Assembly (NCBI RefSeq): GCF_000003815.2
Contig: NC_049981.1
Coordinates: 25,779,836-25,843,835, forward strand
Direction of reading: 5' to 3'
DNA: 64,000 bases
DNA from: Branchiostoma floridae
Lineage: Eukaryota; Chordata; Leptocardii; Amphioxiformes; Branchiostomatidae
In this document: piece after piece, positions 12,301 through 25,300 of the stretch
Layout: each line of letters opens with the position of its first letter
Numbering within the stretch: the stretch's first letter is position 1
The notes under the pieces: model-generated
Databases searched by the model: none
The model's input: the letters and a program-made list of their open reading frames with translations, nothing else
What the model was told of the DNA's origin: nothing
Translations under genes and position numbers: made by a program

Positions 12301-12688
12301 CGTCCTCGGCGCTGCTGTCCAAGGAGGTCGATGCGCTTGTCTCAGACTCGAGATCGTCCTCTGACTCAAATGACTCTCCGTCGTCTTTCACCGAGAGAAA
12401 AGCCAGCTCCCGGCGACATGCTTCCTCTTGGGCAGCATGGACTATCTCAGAAACGAAGTCTTCCAGCATCTGTGCACTTTCCTCGATCTCCTGCTGATCT
12501 GACACAGCGCAGTTGTTGGGGACAGCGTCCTCTTCAAGGTCTTCAACGATAATGTCGGAAATCTGGCTGCTGTCTCCTCCAGGACCGCTCGGCGGCGTGG
12601 TTGAACGCGTTTCCTTACTCTTGCGCATCTCCTCCAACGCGGCTGAAACTCCAGCAGCCTGAGCAGGAAAAACATCCGACTCCTCCAT
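9311..12688 (-). CDS. RING-finger protein (RING paralogue 2)
   Basis: Seven exons, 12688-12258, 11875-11698, 11552-11376, 10885-10706, 10589-10437, 10024-9882 and 9539-9311, join in frame to 496 residues. Residues 1-140 are acidic and Ser-rich. Residues about 145-360 carry the block shared with paralogue 1: AAWFDARYAQIEIND, LPRFWKK and LANFDRL. The C3HC4 RING uses C364/C367, C380, H382, C385/C388, C403/C406. The C2-C3 spacing equals that of paralogue 1. Exon 7 adds a second Cys cluster (CDECKMYLCHAC) and a C-terminal helix-like segment with WLEINNMDLDTAAQIC; neither is present in paralogue 1. It is probably an E3 ligase of unknown target. It converges with paralogue 1 and diverges from the STK31-like gene. 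Confidence 0.87.
10985..11170. mobile_element. Foldback MITE in intron 3 of RING paralogue 2
   Basis: The ends are inverted copies (CCCCGTTCATACCAGGGTTC on the left; its imperfect complement, ending agtatgaacgggg, on the right). The interior is made of GAATCCGGAT-type inverted words. It is about 186 bp with no coding capacity. Confidence 0.75.
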
Positions 12689-13348
12689 GGCTCACTTTTC
12701 AAGAGAACAAAGCAAATAACAAGTCGTGAAACCCCCAAAGAAAATATGGCGGTTTGTCTTTGAGTTTGCTAACACTGTTCGAAAAAGAGAATATTGTTCC
12801 AATGGAACTTTCGAACCAGCGAGTTACCATTCCGTTTATACGTGGCGGGAAATTTGAACTGATTATGAGTAGAGGAGAGATGGTTGGAAACATGAAGGAA
12901 AATGGGAAAATTTTGTTTAAGCAATTGTGTTTTAAGATAGGAGCGAATGGGTAACTTTTTTTAGACGGTACACACTCCAATTTCAGGGGGGATAAAACCA
13001 AACATGCATGTGACATTAGACATGTCACACAGTGTGTCATAATATCCTTTCACACACAAACTTCATACTTTCTTTCGATTTTATTTCATTTTCAATAGAT
13101 GTACCAAAATATTGCTTTATTTCTAAAATCGAATTCCCTTGCCTTTCCCTTGTCGGGGTGTGAAAGTTCAGAAAGAGAATTCGGCAATTATCGTGCAAAA
13201 TGACGGAAGGAGCCGACGGATAATTTATTCAAATCGCCTCGTTCCCGCGTGCACATGTGAAAGTTTGGGGACAGTCCGGACGTTTCGAGTCTGTGGCGCG
13301 TCCTTGTTATTTTCTCCAAACCCTGGAGCCATTCTTTGAGGAAAAGGC
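12689..13348. promoter_or_regulatory. Bidirectional promoter region, RING paralogue 2 / STK31-like
   Basis: Only 660 bp separate the two divergent ATG codons (12688 minus, 13349 plus). The stretch contains no TATA box I can support and no coding exon. A head-to-head arrangement at this spacing suggests shared regulation. No specific factor site is claimed. Confidence 0.45.
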
Positions 13349-16300
13349 ATGAGTGGCATGCAAAAGTCTGATGTCGGGCCCAGTAAACACAACGGGACGG
13401 ATACGTACGACGTTTTTGTGGGAGGGCTTCCAGATACAGCCACTGACGTGAGTTCTTGGAAAAAATTCAACATGGCGGCGCCAAACTTTTGGTTTCATTT
13501 TTCCTCTTAGCATCTTCGCAGATGTCGGTCACTTGGCGAAGTTGTGTGGTAGTTTTTGAACATGAAGTGCTTACAAATAATGTTTAAAAACTGGTCCTGA
13601 GTCTGCTTGATGTTTTAGAGATGTTTTGGACGCGGAAAGTTAAACAGCTGAGCTGAGTGTTGTGGTTTATCTTTGCCACGCGGGCATCACTGACACATGA
13701 TACTAGCTAGGGATTTTTTCGCGGGAAAGACAGTAGTGGGAAAGAATATGTGAATGATTAACCAGAAACGTTCAACTTACAAGTATCTCTTCGATCAAAA
13801 TTATGTTCTTTCATAGGACTGGAAAATGTTAAACTTTTCGGAACCAACTACTGTAAATGCATTAAAGTTCGCGGAGATTTAATTTCGCGGTAGCGGGAAA
13901 ATGGACTTTTCGCGGTGGATTTAATTTCGCGGTAGTACCATGCACTGTAGTCTCTTACTGTTATGGAAAAATTGGTTTTAAATTCGAGGTGAAGCGGCCG
14001 CCGCGAAAACCTCGAACATTAATCCACCGCGAAAGTTTCTGCATTTACAGTAATAGGCTTTACTCACTTGTGTCAGAACAAGGAGCTTTTATATCTGATA
14101 TAAAAGCTCCTTGGTCAGAAGTTATGCAGTGTTGTTAATTGTTACATGATACTGTCATCATAAGTCTTCAAGATATTGTAAATGCATTTGAAGTTCGCAG
14201 GGATTTAATTTCGCGGTAGCGGGAAAATTATTGTTCGCGGTGGTTTTACGTTTGCGGTAGCACCATGCTTTGTAGTCTCTTACTGCAGTGGAAAAACGTT
14301 TGTGGTGGTTTCAAGTTCACGGTAAATTTGCAACGCAAAAACTGCAAACATAAAACCACCGCAAACATTTCTGCATTTACAGTACTACTGTAGATGTATA
14401 TGCAGTCAAACCTGTATTAGCGGCCACCTTTGCATACCTGGCCATTGCGGTCACTTTTTGTTGGTCCCTTAGATTTTTGCCATTGACATAACTAAGTATC
14501 AAGAAATAGTCTATAGTGGCCACCTGTCCAAGGCAGCCACGACCACATGATTTCTGGTCTCGTACATACAGATTGAGAAACACTAAATTTGCATATTGCG
14601 ACCATACAGCAGTCGTATGTCACCCTGCGCTGGGTTTTAAATTGTAGTTTGCAAGGCAATTTTCGGTAGATTTGACTTTGGCAGGGACAGTAACACACAG
14701 TTGAATTTTGAGACAATCGAGACAATGTTACTTGGTGAGATGTATCAGTGGATACTGCTCAATTGATAGCATTTTCTCCATAGTGGCCACCTGTGCCCAC
14801 ATTTCTTCAGTCCCTTGAGTGGCTGCTATAGACAGGATTGACTGTAACTACGTTTGCTGTTTTCAGTCACTTCTCCAACACAATCTCACCATAGCTACGA
14901 ATATGTGGTAGCATTTCAATTTTGTTGCACCTTTAATTTAAGAAAAAAAATGATCATAAAGTCTTGATTTTCACCGTTCTCAAATTTTTACTAAAATTTT
15001 AGATGCACAATGACAATGGACAACACTATTCATAAATGTATTCCAAAGGCCTTTTTTTTATTTTGTTGTTAGGCCACAGCAAGTAAATTTTCTGGGTGAC
15101 ATCAGCACGCGCATTAATTTTCGCCTGATTTCAGAAAAAAAAACAAGAATTTTTTTGTTCTGCAGGGATGGTCAACATGACGATAAAGTACCAAAATGAG
15201 CAAATATGTTGTGTTGTAGCCGCGTGAGTAATAGTTGTACAGTGGAATTCGCTTATTTGGATAGCTCATTTGTCAGCGCATTTTATCCAATAGTCCGAAG
15301 TATCCAACAGTCCGAAGTTGGGCCACTTTATAATAGGTCCGAAGGGAGCCGGGAGGGGGGCGAATATAGGATTACTACTACGCAAGACACAAACACTACA
15401 CACACGATACGGAACTTCATTTACAAAAGACCCACAAAACTTTTTAATCAGACATTTGTTCATCTAGAACAATAGTCTAAGCAGTAGTTAACCGACAGTA
15501 CTGTTTTGAATGAATGGAACGTCAACTGTTTGAATCTATAACATCATTAAATAGCCAGCAAACTATCGAACAGATTCCAGTTACAAGCTTTACATAATTA
15601 TATGTTCCGATATTGTACAATTTACGTGCGGTGATAAATCTAATAAAGATTTTTAAGTCGGTGGCTAAATGAACATGTAGAAAAATACGCTTGACTCGCA
15701 CTGCCGAGAGCATAACTAAATGTACCACAACAAAGACAAACACAACTCCGCTTGTATCGGCCGGAAAAAATCATGTTGATTTCGTAATTTTGAGCAAAAT
15801 GACGGTACGTATTGGAGAGATAAACTCTTCACCTTCTTATTTACATCTTGTGTCCTCAAATTACGCTGAAATTTCAAACTCGACGCCGTCTTTCGCGGTG
15901 GAAGACGGAAAAATCACTTTCAAAACATTTAAAATGGCGTCGAAGCGTGGGTTGAGATATCCCACCATTCAATGCGGCTTATTGCAACATCACAGTTCAT
16001 TGACCCTGTTGCGTTACGTGTCGCTGTAAAAATCTACGTAGTGCAGCCGAAATCAGCCCAATAATGAGACAGTGGCTATGTAAAACACATTTTTTGTAGG
16101 GTAAACCAAGTTTAGACATTGTCTGAAGGCGAAATATGAACTCAAAAGCGTGTTGACATCCACCCGTCATGCCTTACGGCAACCTACCAAAATGGCGCCT
16201 GACCAAATGTTCGCGCGCTTCCACAGCGGTATCGGCAAGATTTTTGGTAGAATCTACCTTTCTTTCGGTTCTTTTCATGATTGTATGCCATCATACATAC

Positions 16301-19300
16301 AGTTGTTGGTTAATTTTGGCCTCAGTTTGTAAGTTCTAGCGTATATTTTCCCATTTTTATTCGATATAAGTTGACGTAATCCTATCCAAAAACCCGAAGT
16401 TTGAGATGGCGGGTTATCCAAGACCATCCAATTCTGCGATGTTTTAAACAATAGAATGAATGGCAAATGGTTTGGGATTTCGCAATTCTATACAATTACC
16501 CGAATTATCCAAATAGGCGTAATACGAATAATTGGAATCCACTGTACTTGTAGAAGTGACACTTGCAAGGTACCCGAGACTGTAGTTGTAGAAATGAAAC
16601 CTATTGGATAGTTGTAAAAGTGACACCAATATGGAAGCTATGAGTGTGGTTACTTTTACCACACCAGTGCATGTCTTAGATATAGGAATGAATGCCTTGT
16701 TGGCTCTGATACCACGTTTTGTCCCTTTATTTCTTTTTACAATAGTCATCACGACTTTATGGTGCCTATTTTTGAAAATACAGTGGAATTCGCTTATTTG
16801 GATAGCTCATTTGTCAGCGCATTTTATCCAATAGTCCGAAGTATCCAACAGTCCGAAGTTGGGCCACTAACGCCCCGAAGGGAGCCGGGAGGGGGGCGAA
16901 TATAGGATTACTACTACGCAAGACACAAACATCCCCCATATGATACGGAACTTCATTTACAAAACTTTTGAATGAGACATTTGTTCATCTAGATCAGGAG
17001 TAGTCTAAGCAGTAGTTATTAATAACCTACAGTACTGTTTTGAACGAATGGAACGTCAACTGTTTGAATCTACAACATCACTAAATAGCCAGCAAAAGAT
17101 CGAACAGATTCCAGTTACAAGCTTTACATAATTATACGTTCCGATATTATACAATTTACGTGCGCTGATAAATCTAATAAAGATCTTAAAGTCGGTGGCT
17201 AAATGAACATGTAGAAAAATACGCTTGACTCGCACTGCCGAGAGCATGAACCACAACAAAGGCAAACACAACTCCGCTTGTATGCCGGAAAAAATTATGT
17301 TGATTTCGTAATTTTGAGCAAAATGACGGTACGTATTGGAGAGATAAACTCTTCACCTTCTTATTTACATCTTGTGTCCACAAGTTACGCTGAAATTTTA
17401 AACTCGACGCCGTCTTGAAATCGCGGTGGAAGACGGAAAATTTTACTTTCAAAACATTTAAAATGGCGTCGTAGTGTGGCTTGAGATATCCCGCCATTCA
17501 ATGCGGCTGATTGCAACATCACAGTTCATTGACCCTGTTGCGTTACGTGCGTTGTAAAAATCTAGGTAGTGCAGCCGAAATCAGCTCAATAATGAGACAG
17601 TGGATATGTAAAAGCACATTTTGTAGGGTAAACCAAGTTAAGACTAGCCTGGAATCCAGCCGTGTTGTGCTTTGGTCGCTCTGCTTCCTGTGCGAACACG
17701 TCTGGCATTCGTTACGATTGGAACGATTGGCCCTTACGTCACTAATGAGGAGACTCATGAATATTCATATTTGTTTCTCTTTGCTGATTGGATGACCCCT
17801 GAGAGAAGAACACCAATCGCGAGGCGCTATTTCTAGCGTGATCTGTTGTTGTGATACTGAAAAGTTCGCGGGAAAGATAGAAGTAGTGTTCCGTTCGATT
17901 ACAAACTGTAAACATGGAGCTAACAGCCAATCAGAAATCTCGCAGATAAAATCTGCGAATATTTAAATGCCGATCGTTCGAATGCTAACGAATGCCAGTC
18001 GTATTGGCAGGAAGCGTACCTCAGGGGAGCGACCAAAGCACAATACGGCTGGATTCCAGGCTAAGTTAAGACGTTGTCTGAAGGGGAAATATGAACTCAA
18101 AAGCGTGTTGACGTTCCCATGACGTTCGCCCATCATGCCTTGCGGCAACCTATCAAAATGGCGCCTAACCAATGTTCGCACGCTACCGCAGCAGCATTGG
18201 CAAGATTTTCGGTGGAATCTACCTAACTTACGGTCCTTTTCATGATTAAATGCCTTCGGACATACAGTTGTTGGTTAATTTTGGCCTCATTTTGTAAGTT
18301 TTAGCGTATATTTTCCCATTTTATTCGCTATAATTTGACGTAATTCTATCCAAAAACCCGAAGTTTGAGACCGGGGGTTATCCAATTCTGCGAAGCCTTA
18401 TACAATAGAATGAATGGCAAATGGTTTGGGATTTCGCAATTCTATGCAATTACCCGAATTATCCGAAAAGGCGTAATACGAATAATTGGAATCCACTGTA
18501 TAGCCATCTTGTTTTTTTCACCCATCTTGTTTTTTTTTTGCCCTATCGCACTATTTTTGCAATCTGCAGAGGATGTCATCCATAAAATTTACTTGCTGTG
18601 GCCTTATTGTTTTTCTTCAGAGGCTAGTGAAAACCCGGTTTAATACCTTTGGAGAGATCCACTCAATAGCTGTGTTCAAAGGAAAATACCCGGGCACCAA
18701 AGTTGCGTAAGTACTAATTTTGTATGTCTGTCTATCAAACTCAATGTTTTGTTCACAATGCAACGTTGGCAGACATTGCCACTTTTGTCTATTGGACTGG
18801 AAGTATAAACCCTTTCATAGAGGCCAGCACGCACGTGCGGCAATAGGAATTTTAGGTAATATGTCTGCCACCTCTGACAGTCATGTTTGGAACCAGTAAG
18901 GATTGTGCTTCAAGTCTTGCTGTAATTCAACTGTCCAGATTCGTGCGGTTCTTCAGTAAGCTGGATGCTGACAAGGCCGTCATGGAGACCAATGGGGAGA
19001 CCTTTGATGGCAAGTTCCTCATGGTGAGTCCACAACAAGGGCGTGCCTGGGGGATCCCTACAGTGTTTTATTCTAACTTAATCTAAGTTCAGTTGAACTA
19101 CCTGTGCATATGTTTGTTTGTTTGTTGAGATCTCTATTAGTGATACCACAGTACAGCTATTCTTCCTGGAGTATGTGCATATCCATATGCATATTACTAT
19201 GAATTAAGGAAGACAATTAGTAATTACACAAAATGTTGCTTGATCTCGCTTTGAATTACAGGGATAAAAAAGTTATCCCCATGAATTACAGTAAATAAAA

Positions 19301-22300
19301 ATAAATGTGTTTGCCTGTACCTTATGGAAGTGGGGCATCTAGGGCTGCACCAGTTATACTAGTATTAACATCTCATTAGAAGAGGACTGCTTTATCTTTT
19401 ATCTCAAACATAATTCAATTTGAATATTTTAATGTTTTTTTGCTACAGGTGAGGCGCACTCAAGTTCGTGAACAGTCGTAAGTGAAGCTTTATATGATTT
19501 TGTAGCAAAAAAACTATTTAGACAATGGATTGTGTATTAGGGCAATCAACAATCACAATTTTTCTTCACTCGCACAGTTTATTGTATTGCTAGAAAAAAG
19601 GCTATCAGTAGTCAAGTTTTAGTCATTCTGGTTGTAATCATATTTGTAATCATGCTGATTGTAGTCATATTTGTACGTGGAATTTTCTGTCAACATTTGT
19701 CACAAAACAAACAATCAGGGATGGCAGACTTCACACACACCCCCCCCCCCCCTTAACAGTATCAACCCCCTGGCAGAACAGTGTCACAGTTTCTGTACCG
19801 CAGAAAGACAGACACACCAAAAAACTACTGGGATGAAGTAGAACTAGTAGTTGTTACTTCTGTCCATATAACAGATCAGAGGAGAATAACAACAAGCCGT
19901 CCTCGGGAAGAGGGAACTGGAACAAGGAGCACCACCTGAGGAACGCCACAAATGGGTCTTCTGCTGTAGCACCAGGGGTGAGGTTTCAACTTTCTATTCT
20001 TCCATATGAGAGATCCTCTAGTTTATTTTTTAGTGTACAGTTCAGATATCCATGTGTTTAAGGATATCCTTGAAAAAACCCTGATACTAGTGATTTTACC
20101 TGTGAAAATGGAGTTATTGTTTTTGGTTATGGTGTGTTTCTTCGTTTGTCTTACTCTTGGTTTGTGTCTTTAGCTATGTTCTTTTATAAATTTCAATATT
20201 TTCTTAATGCAGATAGAATTTTGAGAGTTAACATTACAATGAGTCACATTGGCGGTCTTATATTGGAGCCAGAAAAATGATTAAACATTGATACTGTGTT
20301 TTGTTTTTCACATAGATGGAGGAGAGGCAGGTGTTTGTGACACAGGTGGATGATGTTTGCACCTTCTGGGGCCAGAACATGAAGGTTGGAGAGAAGATAG
20401 TGCAGTTCTCTGAGGAGCTGCAAAATGTCTGTCCCAAAGGGCTGCCTCTCACTTCTGCACCCAAGCCCCGGCAGGTAGGAGACATACCACTTCATAAGTA
20501 TGAGGGAATCTGAGGCATGAAACTTCTATATCATATTGCTATGAAACCATCTTGAGAATCTAACCTTCATAAACGCATCTTGAGAATTGTATTAATAGGG
20601 GTGACGTGGTGTGCTTGCCCAAATCCTTTTATATCTGTTTAGCCAGTGTTGCCAGCATTCACTCTCACTATCCAATTTAGCGTCCGTTCCCTGTCTTGCA
20701 AGGGTTGGACGTTTTGTCAAGTCGTTTCGGTCTGATAGCTGCTCTCCATCCGCCTCTGTCAAGGAGGTTGGCTTTTTGCAAGTCCAGCAAAACACACTAA
20801 TGTCTAATATCTTTATAGCTGGTATAACTGCCATTCAGTGTAACACACCAGCTGATGTAGAGACATGTATAACTTCCTCTGGGCTTTGGAATTACATTAA
20901 CACACCAGCATCTATATAGCTGGCATTACCACCCATCGGTGTAACACACTGGCTTCTGTATCTGTGTCTGTATAGCCGGTATAACCACCCATGGATGCAA
21001 TGTAACCGCTTCTGTATCTTAGTATTTAGCTGGTATAACCTGCCCTCAGTATAATACACCATTTTTACAACCACAGTGGCACGACAACACTGAACAACCT
21101 TACACTTAACCTTTGCTTTAAACAAGCTTGCAGTTAGATGTACAATCTGGTATCTTGGGGCATCACAGGCTCATGCCTCAATCCAGTCACAGATTTATCA
21201 ATGAGAACAAGTCAAGGTAGCATATTTTATAATTCATCTCTGGTCATGAAAAATATTTTCATTTCCTATCCAGCTGTATGGAGCCAAGTTTGCAGAAGAC
21301 GAGCAGTGGTACAGGTGCAGGGTCATCAACATGGTATCGGATGATCAGGTTAGTTGTACATACCCATACTACTGGAAACCCTTAAATAGTTTCACTGGCT
21401 TGTTTTTTGTGATGTCCTACTACTGCGAAATAATGACGCAGCAAATGCATGTAGTAATATTGTTTTTTCAGCAAGCTGAAAGCACAGCAAATACCTCCTC
21501 CTTCTACTCCTACCACGAAATTATGTCCCTGTAAAAAAAAAAGAAATTTACAGTATGATTTTACAGATATTACCACTTTCTTTCAAGCAAACTGTTTACA
21601 CCTTGGCTAAATTCACGGATGCAGTAGAACACAGTCTGCAACATGAGAGATACAGTACTTGACAATTTTGGATGTGGATAACAAATGTATGTGTAAAGTT
21701 GGCGGTACAACGTATGAGGTAACTTGGGTGTTAGCCACAAGTATCTCAAATCTCTGGACTCTGAAACCCAACACACTTACTGAAAAGTAAGAGTAAAGGT
21801 GACCAAAGCTGCTTGTTAGAATATTTAAGCCATTGGGAAGCTGCAGCGAGCTTATAAATTGTCAAATGGGGTTGACCAGAAACAGCATTTTCATCCTTCT
21901 TATGCTAGTCTTTAACTCCTACCCTTCCAAGAAGTATGTATGCAGGTTGATGAACTGTTATCATTGTTGTGCAGGCTCTGGTGCAGTATGTGGATTATGG
22001 TAACACTGAGACAATACAGTGGAGGGAGATTCACCAGCTTCCACTGGACTTTGCCACGTTACCCCCGTATGCTGAGCGCTACCGGCTCACGGGAATGGTA
22101 CCTGCTGCTCAGGATCAGGAACAGGTAGGGATGGGTGGTCTCAGTTCACTGGGGATTATCATAGCATTGTGAAGATTGTGAAATCTACTTGTGAGTGTGT
22201 GTTATGCATGTGTGAGTGAATATGTGTGTATGTGTGTATGTGAAGTGCTTGTGTGTGTGTTATGCATGTGTGTGTGGGTGTGTTCCTCAATGCTGCTATT

Positions 22301-25300
22301 TTTGTTGGGGACTGGAACAGTTAGAATATAGCACAGATAAGGGCATAAAGTCTGCTATCTCTGATAATCTGATTTTCTATGTGATGGTAGTAAAGGGTAC
22401 ATATTGACTTGTGACTTTTCCCACGCCTTGCAGGGCGTTGAGTTCCTTAAGAAGTTGATAGAGAACCAGGCTGTCCAGGTGAAGGTCCGTGCCACACCTG
22501 ATGACGGGCCTATAGATGCTGATGTCACAGTGGGCGGGGTGGATGTCGGCCAATCCCTGGTGGAGAAAGGGTTCATAGTGCAGCGACCTGTGAAGCGGTC
22601 GCCTGTTCAACCCACGCCTCGCACTGCAGAAATGGTGGACAGGTACATGCTAAATGTTTTCTTTTCATCCCTTGAATCAGGCATATTATACATGTCGCAC
22701 AGGGCGTATAAGACCAAACTAGTACTTTTGATCCACTCACACCGGGATGGACCCCTATGTTAATACTAATAGGTCTCTATCCCTCCTTACTCAGGAAATC
22801 AAACTCAGACACACGCATTCATAGAATGGCATATGTATTCATAATGAGCCTCAGCATCTAGACCGACTTCCTGTGCCCCAGAGGGCTCAGTCCGCATGCG
22901 TTGGACTGTTAGCGAGTGATCTAAAGTATTCTATGTAATCTAACACCCCATTCTTGTTTACAAGTGTGGTGGGTTCTTTTAACATGCTACAGTTGTGGCT
23001 TTCCCTAAACAAGGGTCTTCGGATTTATATCACATCTGAGAGGATTACCCTAGTTGAAGCTAGTGCTCATTTTCACCTGAATGAAGCACTTTGTGGCAAG
23101 TGCATTTCCCAACGGTAGACCACTTTGATCTGCCGGGGATTGGAACCCAGAACCTTAAGATTGTGAGTCAACAACTTGATATCGTATGTAACTCTACTTC
23201 AGGTCAATGGGAGACAACCGGGATGGGCAACGACTGGACCAAGTAGAGTCTCTCAAAGGAAAACTTGCGGACATGGAGAACTGTATCAAGGTGTTCATTC
23301 AAGAGAAGCACACTCTTCAGGATCAGATGAATGTGAGCTTTTCTGTTTGTGTTCAAAAGCCTTTAGGAATTAGAATTTTGTGTACAGGGTTATGGAATGG
23401 CAAGAGAAGCAGATGAATGTATGATGATTTCACTGACTAATTTTTTAATACTAAATATAATCTATTTAAGAGGTTTATGAAGTCTAATTAAGTGTAAAGA
23501 CATGAAGAATTTGTGGTAGAAACAATAGCAGCAAGACAAGGAAATGCTAGTTCCTATCTGCAAAGGTGATGACTTTGAAATGGAGAAGTGCAAATGCTGC
23601 AAACTTAGATATACTGCCAACATTTAAAGATGTACAGTTCCGCAGCCTTTGGAGAGTATTACAATGATTAACAATACTGGTGTGATTCTTGCCTGATTAA
23701 ATCTCACTTATAGCAGTCCACCCAACATCTGGCCGGCCTCCTAGAAGAGAGCCCAGTTACAGCCCCAACAGTTTGCAGTTGTGTGATACATACTTGATTT
23801 TCCCTAATACAGAAACAACACAACATTCTGGAGCTCCAAGCACTGGAAATCCAGGAGAAACAGAAGAAACTGGATGATGTGCAGAAGATGGTTCAGGAGA
23901 AAGACATGGCCCTGCAGCAGCTGAGGGCAGAGATCCAGGAGAAGGACAAGCTGATAGACAACAGCATCTCACACCAGATTCAGGCAGTGGGAGTTCAGGT
24001 GACGAAAGTCAAGCTGAGCAGGTGAGGAGTGCTTAGTTCGAAGCTCATTGATTTTATTTGGGTCTTGTATGCATCATCAGCAGTAAGTTAGTTACATTAC
24101 AGTTCTTCCAGGACTGCCTCAAGGACCTGCCTCTCTGTCCCATTACACAAGTTTGCCTGTTAGGGCAGACAATAGGTATATAGTAGGCCACTACAACAGT
24201 GGACCTGTCTACCAGCAGGGCTTAAAGTACCCACAACATGCAGTTTGCCTTCTATTTTCAAGATTTATATGTAAAAATATTCTACTAACTTACATGACTT
24301 TGTATAATAAAAAAATCTTGTTTGCACTGCTAAGTCTCGTTCTCTACAGCACAGCAGCTCAATGCTTGTGTTTTGCTCAGCTGGAAGTTGATTTAACATT
24401 AGATGTAGAAGTTCATTAGAGGCTAATTAGAGGAAGCAGTATGTATCATTTTTCAAGTCTTTGATATGATCCTGTAGGGCTTTAAACCCTAGCCATTCAA
24501 ATACATGATGAACAATCAATCAAACCCTAGGCCATTACACTGATAACAGGCACTCTCAGAAACCGTGGGATGAACTTAAAAAGGTTGCATTATAGCTTGA
24601 GGGGGTTAAGTTTGCCATCTGTTGTTCTAGAAAGGAAATGCCGGTGGAACAGGAGGTCCCCGATCCCATCCAAAAGGCCATCGCCATGGTTACAGACAAA
24701 AAACAGCGCGTCGGCGCTGCGGACATCCAGTCTGTGCTGAAGGTGTCGGCAGCCCTGGGGACTCTGAAGAACCTGCAGGAACAGATCACTGCCTGGGGGG
24801 AGAAGGTTGGTGCTGAAAGTCTTCTGCAAAGGGAAGCCCAGTATATTTTTAATTGATCATCATTAGACAACTTTCAAGGAAAAGTTGCTCAAAAATGATG
24901 TTTGGAGTTGCACAATGTATTTAGGCCCATGGTACATGTACATCAGAAATTTGTGACTCTCTGAAATGCATCTTGCCTCTCTTAGAAGGTCAAATGTCAG
25001 ATGGCTTTATCTTGATTTTGCAGACAGTAAATGAGTAATGATATACAGTTAAAGAAAGGAAGCAAATAAGATGATACATTGAGAAGGCAGCACAGTATGA
25101 TGTGTACGTACATTGATGAGCTCCATCTTGAAATAAGACTTTTTTCAATTATTACGCAGGACGATACTCTTACCAGGCTGATAGCTGAGAGGAACGATGC
25201 CCGCCGGGATGCCCAGACTGCGATAACAGAGTGTGTTGAGGAGATGCAGAACCTGCCGCTGGAGTCTCGCCTGTGTTCCCTTCAGGACACTGTCTCCAGT

